NCBI GenBank assembly: GCA_027451985.1
Contig: DAIDHS010000006.1
Coordinates: 1 to 64,000, forward strand
Direction: 5' to 3'
Length of the DNA stretch: 64,000 nucleotides
DNA from: Elusimicrobiota bacterium
GTDB taxonomy: Bacteria; Elusimicrobiota; Elusimicrobia; UBA1565; UBA9628
Shown here: piece by piece, positions 52,224 to 60,686 of the stretch
Numbering within the stretch: position 1 is the stretch's first letter
How the letters are laid out: each line of letters opens with the position of its first letter
Program-made: the position numbers and the translations under genes
The notes under the pieces: generated by a model
What the model saw: the letters and a program-made list of their open reading frames with translations, nothing else
Told to the model about the DNA's origin: nothing
The model's database searches: none

Positions 52224-52673
52224 TCATCCGTCCGGATGCATCCGGACGTGGCGGCGCATCATGCAGTCGTCGGAAACCACCAGCAGCCCGGCTTGGCGCG
52301 CCAAGCCCTCTCCTTCTGGATGCGTGATTGCGTCCTGCAGCCAAAGGGCTTTAGCCTTGAACCGGATGGCGTCCTTGATGATGGGGAGAACTTCTTCGGG
52401 ACGGCGAAAGACCTCCACCACATCCACGGCCTCCGGAATCTCGGATAAATTGGGATAGCATTTCTCTCCCAAAATCTCCTTGTGCCCGGGGTTGACCGGA
52501 ATGATCCGGTAGCCGCGCTCTTTGAGATACGCCGCGACGTAGTGGCTGGGGCGCTCGGGCTTGGGCGAGCAGCCTACCACCGCGATGGTCTTCATTGCGA
52601 AGATTTTCTTGATGACGTCATCCGTGCCCTGGTTTTGGGACGGGATCCGGCAGGCGGGATTTTGCGCGTCCAT
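52224..52673 (-). CDS. CoA-binding domain protein (YccU-like)
   Basis: The 149-residue single-domain protein of the CoA_binding_2 family has TIAVVGCSPKPERPSHYVA near residue 29, IIPVNPGH near 57, and VVEVFRRPEEV near 85. Its C-terminus is an unusual VRMHPDG. Family members bind CoA in a Rossmann fold; the function of the stand-alone form is not established. It follows the EamA transporter gene by one base, on the same strand. A 20-bp palindrome lies in its last codons. Confidence 0.9.
   Translation of the reverse strand: MDAQNPACRIPSQNQGTDDVIKKIFAMKTIAVVGCSPKPERPSHYVAAYLKERGYRIIPVNPGHKEILGEKCYPNLSEIPEAVDVVEVFRRPEEVLPIIKDAIRFKAKALWLQDAITHPEGEGLARQAGLLVVSDDCMMRRHVRMHPDG
52229..52248. repeat. 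20-bp perfect palindrome at a convergent gene junction
   Basis: CGTCCGGATGCATCCGGACG is fully self-complementary. It can form an 8-bp GC-rich stem with loop TGCA. It sits just past the CxxC gene stop and inside the last codons of the CoA-binding gene. There is no T-run, so it is not a classical terminator. Confidence 0.7.
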
Positions 52674-52674
52674 G

Positions 52675-53613
52675 TCAGTCCTCCTCCATGATGGCCGAGC
52701 GCCGTGGCGCCCATGAAAGTTTAGGAAGCAGTTCCGTCGCCAGGATGCCGGAGATGACCAGCAACGCGCCTAGGATCTGCCTCGGATCTAAGCGCTCTCC
52801 GTAAAACAGATAGGAAAACATCCAGGCGAAAACGGGTTCCAGGGCCATAAGCAGAACGGCGGTCGTGGCCGGAAGAATCTCCTGCGCGTAGGACTGGGCG
52901 GTGAAGGCCAGGGAGGTCCCCAAGACCGCGGTTATGCCGAGAGCGAGGGCGACCGTCGGGCTCCACGCCAATTTGGCGGTTTCGAAGGCCGGGCCCGTGC
53001 AGGCCATCAGGAGCGCGGCCGCGCCGACTTGGACGAGCCCCATGTGCTCATATCGGACGCTTCTGGCGTATTTGGCCAGAACGACGATTTGCAGGGCGAA
53101 AAAAAGAGCTCCGATGAGCGTCAGATAGTCGCCGCGGCCCATGCCGGAAAACAAGGCGCCCAGGGCTGCGCGCCGCGGCAGGGTCAAGAGAGCGAGTCCG
53201 GCGAGCGCCGCGGCCGATCCGATGAACGCGCTCGGGCTCGGAGGAACGCCCTCTTCGGCGCGCAAAGGCGGGAAAAGAAGCAGGACCGGGACCAGGGCGA
53301 CGGCTAAGCCCGTGATGAAGGCGGATTTGGACGGAGTGGTCAGCCGCAAGCCTTCCGTTTGGAATTGGTAGCCCAAACCGAGGCAAAAGCCGACCAAAGA
53401 GCCCCGGACCAGGGTCCGGCGGTCGATTGCCCAAAGCTGCTTCCAGTAGACCGCGGCCAGGACGAAAAACGCCAGCGCCATGCGCAGGAAGTTGAATAGG
53501 AGAGGAGAGATGCCGGCCAGCGCGTCTTTGACGAGGACGAAGGTCGAGCCCCAGACCAAGACGACGTCCAGCAAAACGACGTGAGCCAGAAGGCTCGGAG
53601 ACCGCTCCTTCAT
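52675..53613 (-). CDS. DMT-superfamily (EamA) transporter
   Basis: The 312-residue membrane protein has ten hydrophobic segments in two EamA repeats; the second repeat contains LALGITAVLGTSLAFTAQSYAQEILPATTAVLLMALEPVFAW, the usual motif. It likely exports a small metabolite or amino acid; the substrate is unknown. The ATG at 53613 was chosen over a GTG at 53616. It has TATAAT six bases upstream (53620-53625, minus strand) and so is probably leaderless. It is coupled to the CoA-binding gene downstream. Confidence 0.92.
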   Translation of the reverse strand: MKERSPSLLAHVVLLDVVLVWGSTFVLVKDALAGISPLLFNFLRMALAFFVLAAVYWKQLWAIDRRTLVRGSLVGFCLGLGYQFQTEGLRLTTPSKSAFITGLAVALVPVLLLFPPLRAEEGVPPSPSAFIGSAAALAGLALLTLPRRAALGALFSGMGRGDYLTLIGALFFALQIVVLAKYARSVRYEHMGLVQVGAAALLMACTGPAFETAKLAWSPTVALALGITAVLGTSLAFTAQSYAQEILPATTAVLLMALEPVFAWMFSYLFYGERLDPRQILGALLVISGILATELLPKLSWAPRRSAIMEED

Positions 53614-53619
53614 CACCTT

Positions 53620-53625
53620 ATTATA
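53620..53625 (-). promoter_or_regulatory. TATAAT -10 of the EamA transporter
   Basis: Perfect -10 on the minus strand, six bases (AAGGTG) before the ATG at 53613. No clear -35. Confidence 0.5.
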
Positions 53626-53636
53626 AACCCTTTTGA

Positions 53637-53642
53637 TATGAT
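53637..53642 (+). promoter_or_regulatory. -10 element of the ICMT-like gene
   Basis: TATGAT ends six bases before the ATG at 53649. It lies back-to-back with the EamA -10, 11 bases apart, in a 35-base divergent gap. Confidence 0.4.
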
Positions 53643-53648
53643 GGCGTT

Positions 53649-54191
53649 ATGGAGTTTTGGATTCCGAACGCGCTCGTATTCGTCATTCTGGCCGTCGAGC
53701 TGCTGACTATGAACCGGCGCGAGGGGACCGTGCGCAAGGACGCCTTCTCCTACCAGATCGCGGCCGCCGGATTCTTCGTCGGCTACTTTTCCGCCTTCGC
53801 GCTGCGTCGGTGCCCGCCGCTTCTGGGCTCGTGGGCCGTGCTCGCCGGCACGGCGCTGGCCTTGCCCGGGACGGCCTTCCGCTTTTGGTCCATCCGGAGC
53901 TTGGGGGAGTATTTCACGCGCGTGGTCCAGGTATCCCCGGATCAAAAAGTCGTGGAGGCGGGGCCCTACCGCTATATCCGCCACCCTTCATATTCGGGCA
54001 GCATCGCGGCTTCTTTGGGAGTGGCGCTGTCCCTGCGCTCCACGGTTTCTCTGGGGTGCATGATGATCCCCATCCTGGCCGGACTGGGCTATCGCATTAA
54101 AGTCGAAGAACGCGCTTTGGCGGAATCTCTCGGCGAACCCTACAAGGCCTACATGAGACGGACCAAGCGGCTCATTCCTTTGGTCTGGTGA
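53649..54191 (+). CDS. Isoprenylcysteine carboxyl methyltransferase-like protein
   Basis: This 180-residue membrane protein of the ICMT/PEMT superfamily has hydrophobic segments at about 7-20, 35-50, 60-80 and 118-145. The C-terminal motif GPYRYIRHPSYSG near 102 binds SAM, and KVEERALAESLGEPYKAYM follows. Bacterial members methylate unknown lipids or proteins. No Shine-Dalgarno; probable leaderless start. GT9 follows after 11 bases. Confidence 0.88.
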   Translation: MEFWIPNALVFVILAVELLTMNRREGTVRKDAFSYQIAAAGFFVGYFSAFALRRCPPLLGSWAVLAGTALALPGTAFRFWSIRSLGEYFTRVVQVSPDQKVVEAGPYRYIRHPSYSGSIAASLGVALSLRSTVSLGCMMIPILAGLGYRIKVEERALAESLGEPYKAYMRRTKRLIPLVW

Positions 54192-54202
54192 GCTTTTAAA
54201 CG

Positions 54203-55315
54203 ATGAGCGATCCGGGCAAAGCGGAGAAGTTGGGGCGGCGGCTGGTGGACGGCCTCTTATCCGCCGTTTTGCCTGAAAAGGAAAAAGTTCCCGCCGAAAC
54301 CGTGCGCGATGTCCTGGCCAAGCCAGGCGCCTGCGCGCTTTTCCTCTTCGAGAGAAGCCGGATGGGCGACGTCCTTCTGCAGACTCCGGTGCTTGCCAAT
54401 CTCAAAGCGTCCTTCCCGGGTTTGAGATTATGCGCCGTGGCCAGAGGCTACAACGCTCCGGCTTTGGCCGAGCATCCGGATTTAGAGCGCCTGCTGGTTT
54501 TTCCGGACGCAGGGCTCGGCAAACCGGGCCAGCTTCTGAAGTTCTGGCGAGAATTCCGCCGTCCATGGGACGTGGTCTTCGTCATGAGCGCGGGCGGCGC
54601 GTCTTTGACCTCGGCGCTCCTGGCCAGGCTTTCGGGCGCGCGATTAATTGCGGGCCCCGGCACGGAGATTTTCGGCAAGCCCTACAGCCGCATTTTTTAC
54701 AGTTGGGAGTCCCAGCCCATTCCGGCGCGAGGATCCCGAGTCGACGCAAACTTGAGAATTTTGGGGGCTCTGGGCGTCCGCATCGGGTCGCGCCGCCTGC
54801 GCGCAGGATTTTCCAGCTCCGGCGAAGCAAAAGCGTGGGACTTTGCGCAAAGCCTGGGCGGGTCGGGCCCTATCGCCGCGATTCATCCAGGAGGAGCGGC
54901 GCACCTTTCCGGCCGCATCGCCGCGCCGGAACTCTTCGCCTCCGTCGCTAAGTCCTTGAACAAAGCGGGCGTGCGCGTCGTGGCGGTCAAGGGACCGAAC
55001 GAAGCGGAGTCGGTCAGCAGGCTGAAGGCGCTTGCTGGCTTGGAACTACCCGTCGCGGCTCTCGATCTGGACGGCCTCAAGGCCTTCTTCTCCATGGCGC
55101 GCCTGCTGGTCTCCAACGACGGCGGGACCATGCATCTGGCCGCGGCTATGGGCGCTTCCGTCCTGGCGCTGTTCTCGGCGACGGATCCGGAGGTTTGGGC
55201 CTCCGAGGGGGTGGTCCCCGTTGATTTGCGCGGCCGTGATTGGCGGGCCGCCGAGATCGAGGTGACGGGTTTGGCCCTTAAGCTGATTGAGCCGCGTGCT
55301 CCTGCGGCGTCTTAA
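54203..55315 (+). CDS. Glycosyltransferase family 9 (heptosyltransferase-like)
   Basis: The 370-residue GT-B enzyme has an N-terminal region with RMGDVLLQTPVLANLKASFPG (the family block near residue 52), AIHPGGAAHLSGRI near 230, and VSNDGGTMHLAAAMG near 302, the nucleotide-sugar site. GT9 members add heptose or other sugars to the LPS core from ADP-sugar donors. It suggests an LPS core in this organism, consistent with the msbA-like gene at 62952. The 3' end overlaps lipB by 38 bases, with no terminator visible. Confidence 0.92.
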   Translation: MSDPGKAEKLGRRLVDGLLSAVLPEKEKVPAETVRDVLAKPGACALFLFERSRMGDVLLQTPVLANLKASFPGLRLCAVARGYNAPALAEHPDLERLLVFPDAGLGKPGQLLKFWREFRRPWDVVFVMSAGGASLTSALLARLSGARLIAGPGTEIFGKPYSRIFYSWESQPIPARGSRVDANLRILGALGVRIGSRRLRAGFSSSGEAKAWDFAQSLGGSGPIAAIHPGGAAHLSGRIAAPELFASVAKSLNKAGVRVVAVKGPNEAESVSRLKALAGLELPVAALDLDGLKAFFSMARLLVSNDGGTMHLAAAMGASVLALFSATDPEVWASEGVVPVDLRGRDWRAAEIEVTGLALKLIEPRAPAAS

Positions 55316-55910
55316 ACGATTCTTTGAACGCTTCGGCGGCTGTGTACGCGGCCGCGGCGACCGAAATCGGGTGGCCCGCGAGCTTGGAAAGAGTGCTCAT
55401 TTGCTCTGGCTCAAGTCGGCAGGGGTTGATGCGGTAAAATGGGGAGAGCTCGCAGTCGACGTTGAGCGCGAAGCCGTGGTAAGAGACGTTTCGGCGCACG
55501 GCCACGCCGATGGAGGCGATTTTCCGGCCGCGGCACCACACACCGGTGAATCCCGCGACGGTTTCGGCCGCAAGGCCGAAGCGCGCGCAGATCCGGATAA
55601 GCGCGCTTTCAATGAGACGGAGATGGTCGACCGCGCCCAGCCCGCGCTCCCCTAAGTGCATGATGGGGTATCCCACCAGTTGACCCGGACCGTGATAAGT
55701 GGTGTCGCCGCCGCGCTCGATGACGTAATAGGGGTGGGGCAGTCCCGGCGGCGGAACGTCGCGGGAGGATGCTCCGCAGGTATAGACCGGCGGGTGCTCT
55801 AAAAGAAGAAGCGTGTCCGCAATCAGCCCTTGGGACCGCTCGTCCGCGAGCCGCTTTTGCAGAGCCCAGGCCTTGGCGAATTCAACCGTGCCCAGGAAAC
55901 GGACGTCCAT
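55278..55910 (-). CDS. lipB: Octanoyl-[ACP]:protein octanoyltransferase (LipB)
   Basis: This 210-residue enzyme transfers octanoate from ACP to lipoyl domains. Signature RGGDTTYHGPGQLVGYP is at about 66-82, with catalytic K130 in RKIASIGV and catalytic C164 in INPCRLE. LipA at 60667 then inserts sulfur. It is the last gene of the PDH operon, 8 bases after lpdA. ATG 55910 was chosen because the longer frame upstream runs into lpdA. Confidence 0.95.
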   Translation of the reverse strand: MDVRFLGTVEFAKAWALQKRLADERSQGLIADTLLLLEHPPVYTCGASSRDVPPPGLPHPYYVIERGGDTTYHGPGQLVGYPIMHLGERGLGAVDHLRLIESALIRICARFGLAAETVAGFTGVWCRGRKIASIGVAVRRNVSYHGFALNVDCELSPFYRINPCRLEPEQMSTLSKLAGHPISVAAAAYTAAEAFKESFKTPQEHAAQSA

Positions 55911-55918
55911 CGCGCGCC

Positions 55919-57325
55919 TCAGCGCTTGACGGGCGGCAGGATATGCACGGCCTGTCCCACGCAAGCCTCGGCGGCGTCGACAATGGACTCGCAGAGGGTC
56001 GGGTGGGGGTGAATGGCTTCGGCGATGTCTTCGATGGTGGCCTTCAACTTGACCGCCAGGCAACCTTCCCCAATGAGGTCCGACGCGCTGGCGCCCACAA
56101 TGGCGACGCCCAGGACCTCGCGCGTCTCTTTGTCCGCGACGACCTTGTAGAATCCCTCGGGTTTGCCTACGGCTTGGGCGCGCCCCGAGGCGGCAAAAGG
56201 AAAGCGTCCGACGATGGGCTCTCGCCCCCGCGCGCGAATCTGCTCCTCAGTCTCTCCCACGAAGGCGATTTCCGGATCGGTAAAGATGGTCCAGGGCACC
56301 GCGCCGATGCCGTGCGTTTGAAAGCCCGCGATGGCCTGCGCCGCTACGACGGCTTCCTGCGAAGCCTTGTGCGCCAGGTAGGGCGCGCCGACGACGTCCC
56401 CGGCCGCGTAGATATGGGGGACGTTGGTCTGGTAGCGCGCGTTGACCTTGATGTGCCCTTTGGGGTCGGTCTCCACGCCTGCCGCATCCAAACCCAAATC
56501 CTTGGTGATGGGAACGCGGCCCACGCTTAAAAGAATTTTGTCGGCTTCGACGGTTTTTTCACCCTCGGCCGTTTTGACGCGGACCGACAGTCCGGAGCCC
56601 GTTTTCTCGTAGCCGAGAGCTTGGGACTTGGTCAGGACCTCGATGCCGAGCTTCTGCAGGCTGCGCAGGACGGGCGAAACCATGTCCGAAGGCACTCCAG
56701 GTAGGACCTGATCCATGAATTCGATCACGGTCACCTTGGTTCCGAGCTTGGCGAAGAAAGTTCCGATTTCGAGCCCGATGACGCCTCCGCCGATGACCGC
56801 CAGGCGGTTCGGTGCTTCGGAAAGTTCCAACGCCTCCTTCGAGCTCAGCACGGACTCCCCATCGAATGAAAAGCCGGGAATTTCCGCGGGTCTCGTACCG
56901 GTGGAAATAAGCGCGTGAGCAAACTCAATCGTTTCCTCGCCGTCGGCCTTCGCGATGACGGCGGAGTTGGGGCCGGTCAGTCGCGCGGTCCCCGCTAAGA
57001 CGTCGACCTTGTTTCCTTTTTCTAGGGACGCGATGCCGCGCACAAATCCTCCGACGACGCCGTTCTTCCAGGCTTGCACCTTGGCCCAGTCGATGCCCAG
57101 TCCCGATGCGTTCATGCCCAGGGACTGCGCCGCTTTGGGGTGGTAGTACTCGTCCGCTGCGTGAATGAGGGCCTTGGAGGGGATGCATCCGTAGTTGAGA
57201 CACTCTCCGCCGAGCTTGTCCTTCTCGACCAGCAGAGTTTTTTTGCCCAGCTTGCCGAGCTTGATGGCGCCGACGTAGCCGCCGGGCCCCGCGCCGATGA
57301 CCAAGACGTCCGTGGAAAGAGCCAT
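55919..57325 (-). CDS. lpdA: Dihydrolipoyl dehydrogenase (E3)
   Basis: The 468-residue FAD enzyme has GAGPGGYVGAIK at 11-22, redox disulfide C42/C47 in GGECLNYGC, an NAD-binding GGGVIGLEIG near 179, and the catalytic HPHPTLCE near 443. It reoxidises the lipoyl arms of the E2 protein encoded just upstream (4-base gap). It has no N-terminal lipoyl domain of its own. Confidence 0.96.
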   Translation of the reverse strand: MALSTDVLVIGAGPGGYVGAIKLGKLGKKTLLVEKDKLGGECLNYGCIPSKALIHAADEYYHPKAAQSLGMNASGLGIDWAKVQAWKNGVVGGFVRGIASLEKGNKVDVLAGTARLTGPNSAVIAKADGEETIEFAHALISTGTRPAEIPGFSFDGESVLSSKEALELSEAPNRLAVIGGGVIGLEIGTFFAKLGTKVTVIEFMDQVLPGVPSDMVSPVLRSLQKLGIEVLTKSQALGYEKTGSGLSVRVKTAEGEKTVEADKILLSVGRVPITKDLGLDAAGVETDPKGHIKVNARYQTNVPHIYAAGDVVGAPYLAHKASQEAVVAAQAIAGFQTHGIGAVPWTIFTDPEIAFVGETEEQIRARGREPIVGRFPFAASGRAQAVGKPEGFYKVVADKETREVLGVAIVGASASDLIGEGCLAVKLKATIEDIAEAIHPHPTLCESIVDAAEACVGQAVHILPPVKR

Positions 57326-57329
57326 GGAC

Positions 57330-58526
57330 TTAAAGCAGCGTCTTCGGGTTCTCGAGCGCCTTGACGAGCGTGTTCATGAACGACGCCGCCTGCGCGCCGT
57401 CCGTGACGCGATGGTCGAAGGTGAGGACCAAGTTGGCCATGGTCCGGATTTGCACCGCGCCGTCCTTGACGATGGGCCGCTCCTGCATCTTCATGACGGC
57501 CAGGATGGCGACCTCGGGGTAGTTGATGATGGGCGTGGCGAAGAGCCCGCCGATGGGCCCGATGTTGGTGATGGTGAACGTCCCTCCGGAGAGTTCCGGG
57601 GCCTCGATTTTGCCCGCGCGGGCCTTGTCGGCCAGACGGTGGATATCGGAGGCCAGAGTCAGAATGTCCTTCTTGCCCGCGTCCTTGACCACGGGAACCA
57701 TGAGCCCCGACGGCGTCGAGGCCGCGATGCCGATGTGGTAGTCGCGCTTATGGATGATGGCGCCCGCCTTCTCGTCCAAGGTCGCGTTGAACTGAGGGAA
57801 CTCCTTGAAGGTCTTGATGAGCGCCTTGATGATGAAAGGCAGGTAGGTCAGTTTGACCGATTTTTTCTCGGCTTCGGCTTTCATCTCCTGCCGAAGCTTG
57901 ACCAGCGCGGTGAAGTCCACCTCGTCCATGTGCGAGACGTGCGGCACGGCGCGCCAACTCTCGGCCATCTTCTCAGCGGTCTTGCGACGGATGCCGATGA
58001 AGGGAATCTGCTCGTCGCCCGCGGCTGCCGCGGCGGGCTTGGCCGCACCGTTGGCCGCGTGGACGGCCGTTCCGTTGGCCGCGCGGCGCACGTCGTCTTC
58101 GGTGATGCGCCCAGCCGGGCCGGTGCCGGAGATTTTGGCCAAGTCGACTTTCAGATCGGAGGCCAGCTTGCGCACGGCCGGCGTGGCGCTGACGGTGGCC
58201 GTGGAGGAGGTTGTCGCCGTGGCGGACTTCGAGGCGGTCTGGGCCGGCGCAGCGGACGCGGGAGCGGCGGCGGGCTTGGAATCGCCGCCGGCGAGTTCAA
58301 AAGTGACCAGCGTCTCGTGGACCTTGACCTTTTCGCCGACTTTGGCCGCGAGCTTGGCGATTTTGCCGTTCTTGGGACTGGGGATCTCCACCTCGGCCTT
58401 GTCGGTCAAAACATTGCAAATGGGATCATTTTCCTTGACCGTGTCGCCTTCCTTGACGTGCCATTTGACGAGTTCGCCCTCTGTGAGGCCCTCGCCGATG
58501 TCCGGCAGCTTGAAATCGTAGTTCAT
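57330..58526 (-). CDS. pdhC: Pyruvate dehydrogenase E2 (dihydrolipoamide acetyltransferase)
   Basis: The 398-residue E2 has one N-terminal lipoyl domain with lysine K43 in TDKAEVEIPS. An Ala/Pro/Thr-rich linker (about 80-125) leads to a peripheral-subunit-binding domain (VRKLASDLKVDLAKISGTGPAGRIT, about 128-152). A second linker precedes the catalytic core with the DHRVTDGA acyltransferase motif near 372. It transfers acetyl to CoA. The start is an ATG at 58526 with GGAG in front, 53 bases after pdhB. Confidence 0.95.
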   Translation of the reverse strand: MNYDFKLPDIGEGLTEGELVKWHVKEGDTVKENDPICNVLTDKAEVEIPSPKNGKIAKLAAKVGEKVKVHETLVTFELAGGDSKPAAAPASAAPAQTASKSATATTSSTATVSATPAVRKLASDLKVDLAKISGTGPAGRITEDDVRRAANGTAVHAANGAAKPAAAAAGDEQIPFIGIRRKTAEKMAESWRAVPHVSHMDEVDFTALVKLRQEMKAEAEKKSVKLTYLPFIIKALIKTFKEFPQFNATLDEKAGAIIHKRDYHIGIAASTPSGLMVPVVKDAGKKDILTLASDIHRLADKARAGKIEAPELSGGTFTITNIGPIGGLFATPIINYPEVAILAVMKMQERPIVKDGAVQIRTMANLVLTFDHRVTDGAQAASFMNTLVKALENPKTLL

Positions 58527-58579
58527 GGCAGCTCCTTGCGAATGGATTTCCAACGTCCTGATTTTATCAAAAGGCTTCG

Positions 58580-59557
58580 TCAGAACGCCAGAATCGCGCG
58601 CGCCGCGCTCAGGACCCGCTCGGCGTCCGGAATGTAGTGCTTCTCCAGACGGAATAGGGGCATGCGGATGTCCCAGCTTCCCACGCGCTTGACCGGAGCC
58701 TTAAGGCTCAAAAGCGATCGCTCGGAGATCAGAGCGCTGACTTCGGCCGCCCAAGATCCCATGTTGGGCGCCTCGTGCGCGATAACCACGCGCCCGGTCT
58801 TGTGCGCCGAGGCCAGAATCGCGTCCAAGTCCAAAGGCGCGAGCGTGCGCAGATCCAGGACTTCGGCGGAGGCGCCTTCCTTTTCCAATATCTCGGCGGC
58901 CTTGAGGCAGGTATGGACCATGGCGCCCCAAGAAATTAGAGTGAGATCGGAGCCGATCCTGGCTTGGCGCGCCTTGCCGATGGGCGTTTCGTAGGGCTCC
59001 TGCGGCACCTCGCCTTTGACCGCGCGGTAAAGGGCCTTGGGCTCGAAGAAGACCACGGGATCGGGGTCGCGCACGGCGGCGATGAGGAGTCCCTTCGCGT
59101 CGGCCGGCGTGGAGGGGCAGATGACCTTGATGCCGGGGGTATGGCAGACGTAGGCCTCGGGCGACTCGGAATGATGCTCCGGCGCATGGATGAGACCTCC
59201 GTGCGGACAGCGCAGAACCATGGGCACGGTGTTGCGGCCGCGCGTGCGGTTGCGCATGCGGCCCATGTGGCAAAGAATTTGATCCATGCCCGAGGGCAGG
59301 AATCCGTCGAACTGGATTTCGCACACGGGCCGAAAGCCGTCGATGGCAAGGCCTATGGAGGATCCGAGAATGCCGATTTCGGCCAAGGGCGTGTCCACGA
59401 CGCGGTCGGCGCCGAATTTCTGCTGCAAGCCTTCGGTCGCGCGGAAGACGCCGCCGTTGAGGCCCACGTCTTCGCCCAGCACCAAGACGCGTTCGTCTTC
59501 GGCCATCGCCTGATGCAGGCCTTGATTGATGGCTTGCACCAGATTCAGCTCGGGCAT
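58580..59557 (-). CDS. pdhB: Pyruvate dehydrogenase E1 component beta subunit
   Basis: The 325-residue TPP-dependent enzyme subunit has the LVLGEDVGLNGGVFRATEG block near residue 26, DTPLAEIGILGSSIGLA near 57, and the MGRMRNRTRG segment; these match Gram-positive-type PdhB closely. It forms alpha2-beta2 with PdhA. The longer frame upstream reads into pdhA and was ignored. Its ATG is one base after the pdhA stop. Confidence 0.95.
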   Translation of the reverse strand: MPELNLVQAINQGLHQAMAEDERVLVLGEDVGLNGGVFRATEGLQQKFGADRVVDTPLAEIGILGSSIGLAIDGFRPVCEIQFDGFLPSGMDQILCHMGRMRNRTRGRNTVPMVLRCPHGGLIHAPEHHSESPEAYVCHTPGIKVICPSTPADAKGLLIAAVRDPDPVVFFEPKALYRAVKGEVPQEPYETPIGKARQARIGSDLTLISWGAMVHTCLKAAEILEKEGASAEVLDLRTLAPLDLDAILASAHKTGRVVIAHEAPNMGSWAAEVSALISERSLLSLKAPVKRVGSWDIRMPLFRLEKHYIPDAERVLSAARAILAF

Positions 59558-59558
59558 C

Positions 59559-60686
59559 TTACGGGAACCGTCCTTCGGCGGGCGGCAGGACCGCCAGATT
59601 TTCGTCCCCGGTCCTGGTTTCCAAGATCTTTTGCAATTCCGCGCGCTCCTCGATAAGCTGCCAGGGCGCGACGGCGTAATTCTCGGAGAACATGTCGAGA
59701 GGGTTCGGCGGGGGGAAAGACTCGTAGGCTTTGATCTCGGCTTCAAGCATCGCCAAGGATTCCTTTTGCAGGCGCGCTTCTTTTTCGGCGTCCCACAGGC
59801 CTTGGCTCTCCAGGTAGCGGCGAAGCCTCAGGATGGGATCTTTGCGCTTCCATGCCTCCACTTCGGACGCGTCGCGGTAGCGTCCCGCGTCGTCCGCCGT
59901 GGTGTGGTGGCTCAAACGATAGGTCTCGCATTCGATGACGCTGGGACCGCGGCCCTCGCGCGCACGGGCGACGGCCGCGCTGACTTCCTTATAAATCGCG
60001 AAGACATCGTTGCCGTCCACTTGGACGCCGAAGGCTCCATAGCCCCAGGCTTTTTGCGCGAGAGTCTTTCCGGCCGACTGCTTCTCCCGCGGCACGGAAA
60101 TGGCCCAATGGTTGTTTTCGATAATGTAGATCGCCGGCAGCTTCATGGAGGCGCAAAACGTTAGGGCTTCGTGCAAATCGCCTTTGGACGAGGTGCCGTC
60201 GCCCAGGTAGGCCATCGCCACGCCGCCTTTGCCTTTGAGTTTTTCACCCCAGGCCAGGCCCGCCGCCTGGGTCAGGTGCGAGCCCACGGGAATCGCGAAA
60301 ATAAGATCGTTGTTCTCGTCGGGAAACTTCACGCCGCGATCGTCGCCGGCCCAGTAGAGCAGGGAGTAGCGCAGCTGCATGCCTCGCGCATAGTAGGCGC
60401 CCTGGCCTCTGTAAGTCGGCACGAGCCAATCCTTGGGCCGCAGACACGCCGCCGGAACGATTTGGCTGGCCTCCTGGCCGAGAATCATGGGGTAGGTGCC
60501 CAGGCGGCCCTGGCGCTGCAGTTTGACCGAGCGCTCGTCGAAAAGCCTCAGCTCGATCATTTTTCGGTAGAGCCAGAGAAGCTGCTCCTCGGGCAAATCG
60601 ACGGGAATGGAGAAATCGCGCACGCCCTCGGCGCTCAGGATTTCGACGCGTTCGGTCCGCGAGAGGTCAGCCGAGATGATTGGCAC
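59559..60686 (-). CDS. pdhA: Pyruvate dehydrogenase E1 component alpha subunit
   Basis: The 375-residue subunit has the TPP/Mg motif GDGTSSKGDLHEA near 162-174 followed by ENN, and the YRGQGAYYARG segment of the 2-oxo-acid E1 family. The phosphorylation-loop region YRLSHHT...DDAGRYR is conserved. Its similarity to B. subtilis PdhA suggests pyruvate as substrate, though branched-chain 2-oxoacids cannot be excluded. The start overlaps lipA by 20 bases. Confidence 0.94.
   Translation of the reverse strand: MPIISADLSRTERVEILSAEGVRDFSIPVDLPEEQLLWLYRKMIELRLFDERSVKLQRQGRLGTYPMILGQEASQIVPAACLRPKDWLVPTYRGQGAYYARGMQLRYSLLYWAGDDRGVKFPDENNDLIFAIPVGSHLTQAAGLAWGEKLKGKGGVAMAYLGDGTSSKGDLHEALTFCASMKLPAIYIIENNHWAISVPREKQSAGKTLAQKAWGYGAFGVQVDGNDVFAIYKEVSAAVARAREGRGPSVIECETYRLSHHTTADDAGRYRDASEVEAWKRKDPILRLRRYLESQGLWDAEKEARLQKESLAMLEAEIKAYESFPPPNPLDMFSENYAVAPWQLIEERAELQKILETRTGDENLAVLPPAEGRFP

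Noticed and set aside
57297..58637. 446-residue plus-strand open frame
   Set aside because: It is antisense to pdhC and rich in Gly/Arg/Asp low-complexity stretches, typical of a shadow of GC-rich E2 linkers.
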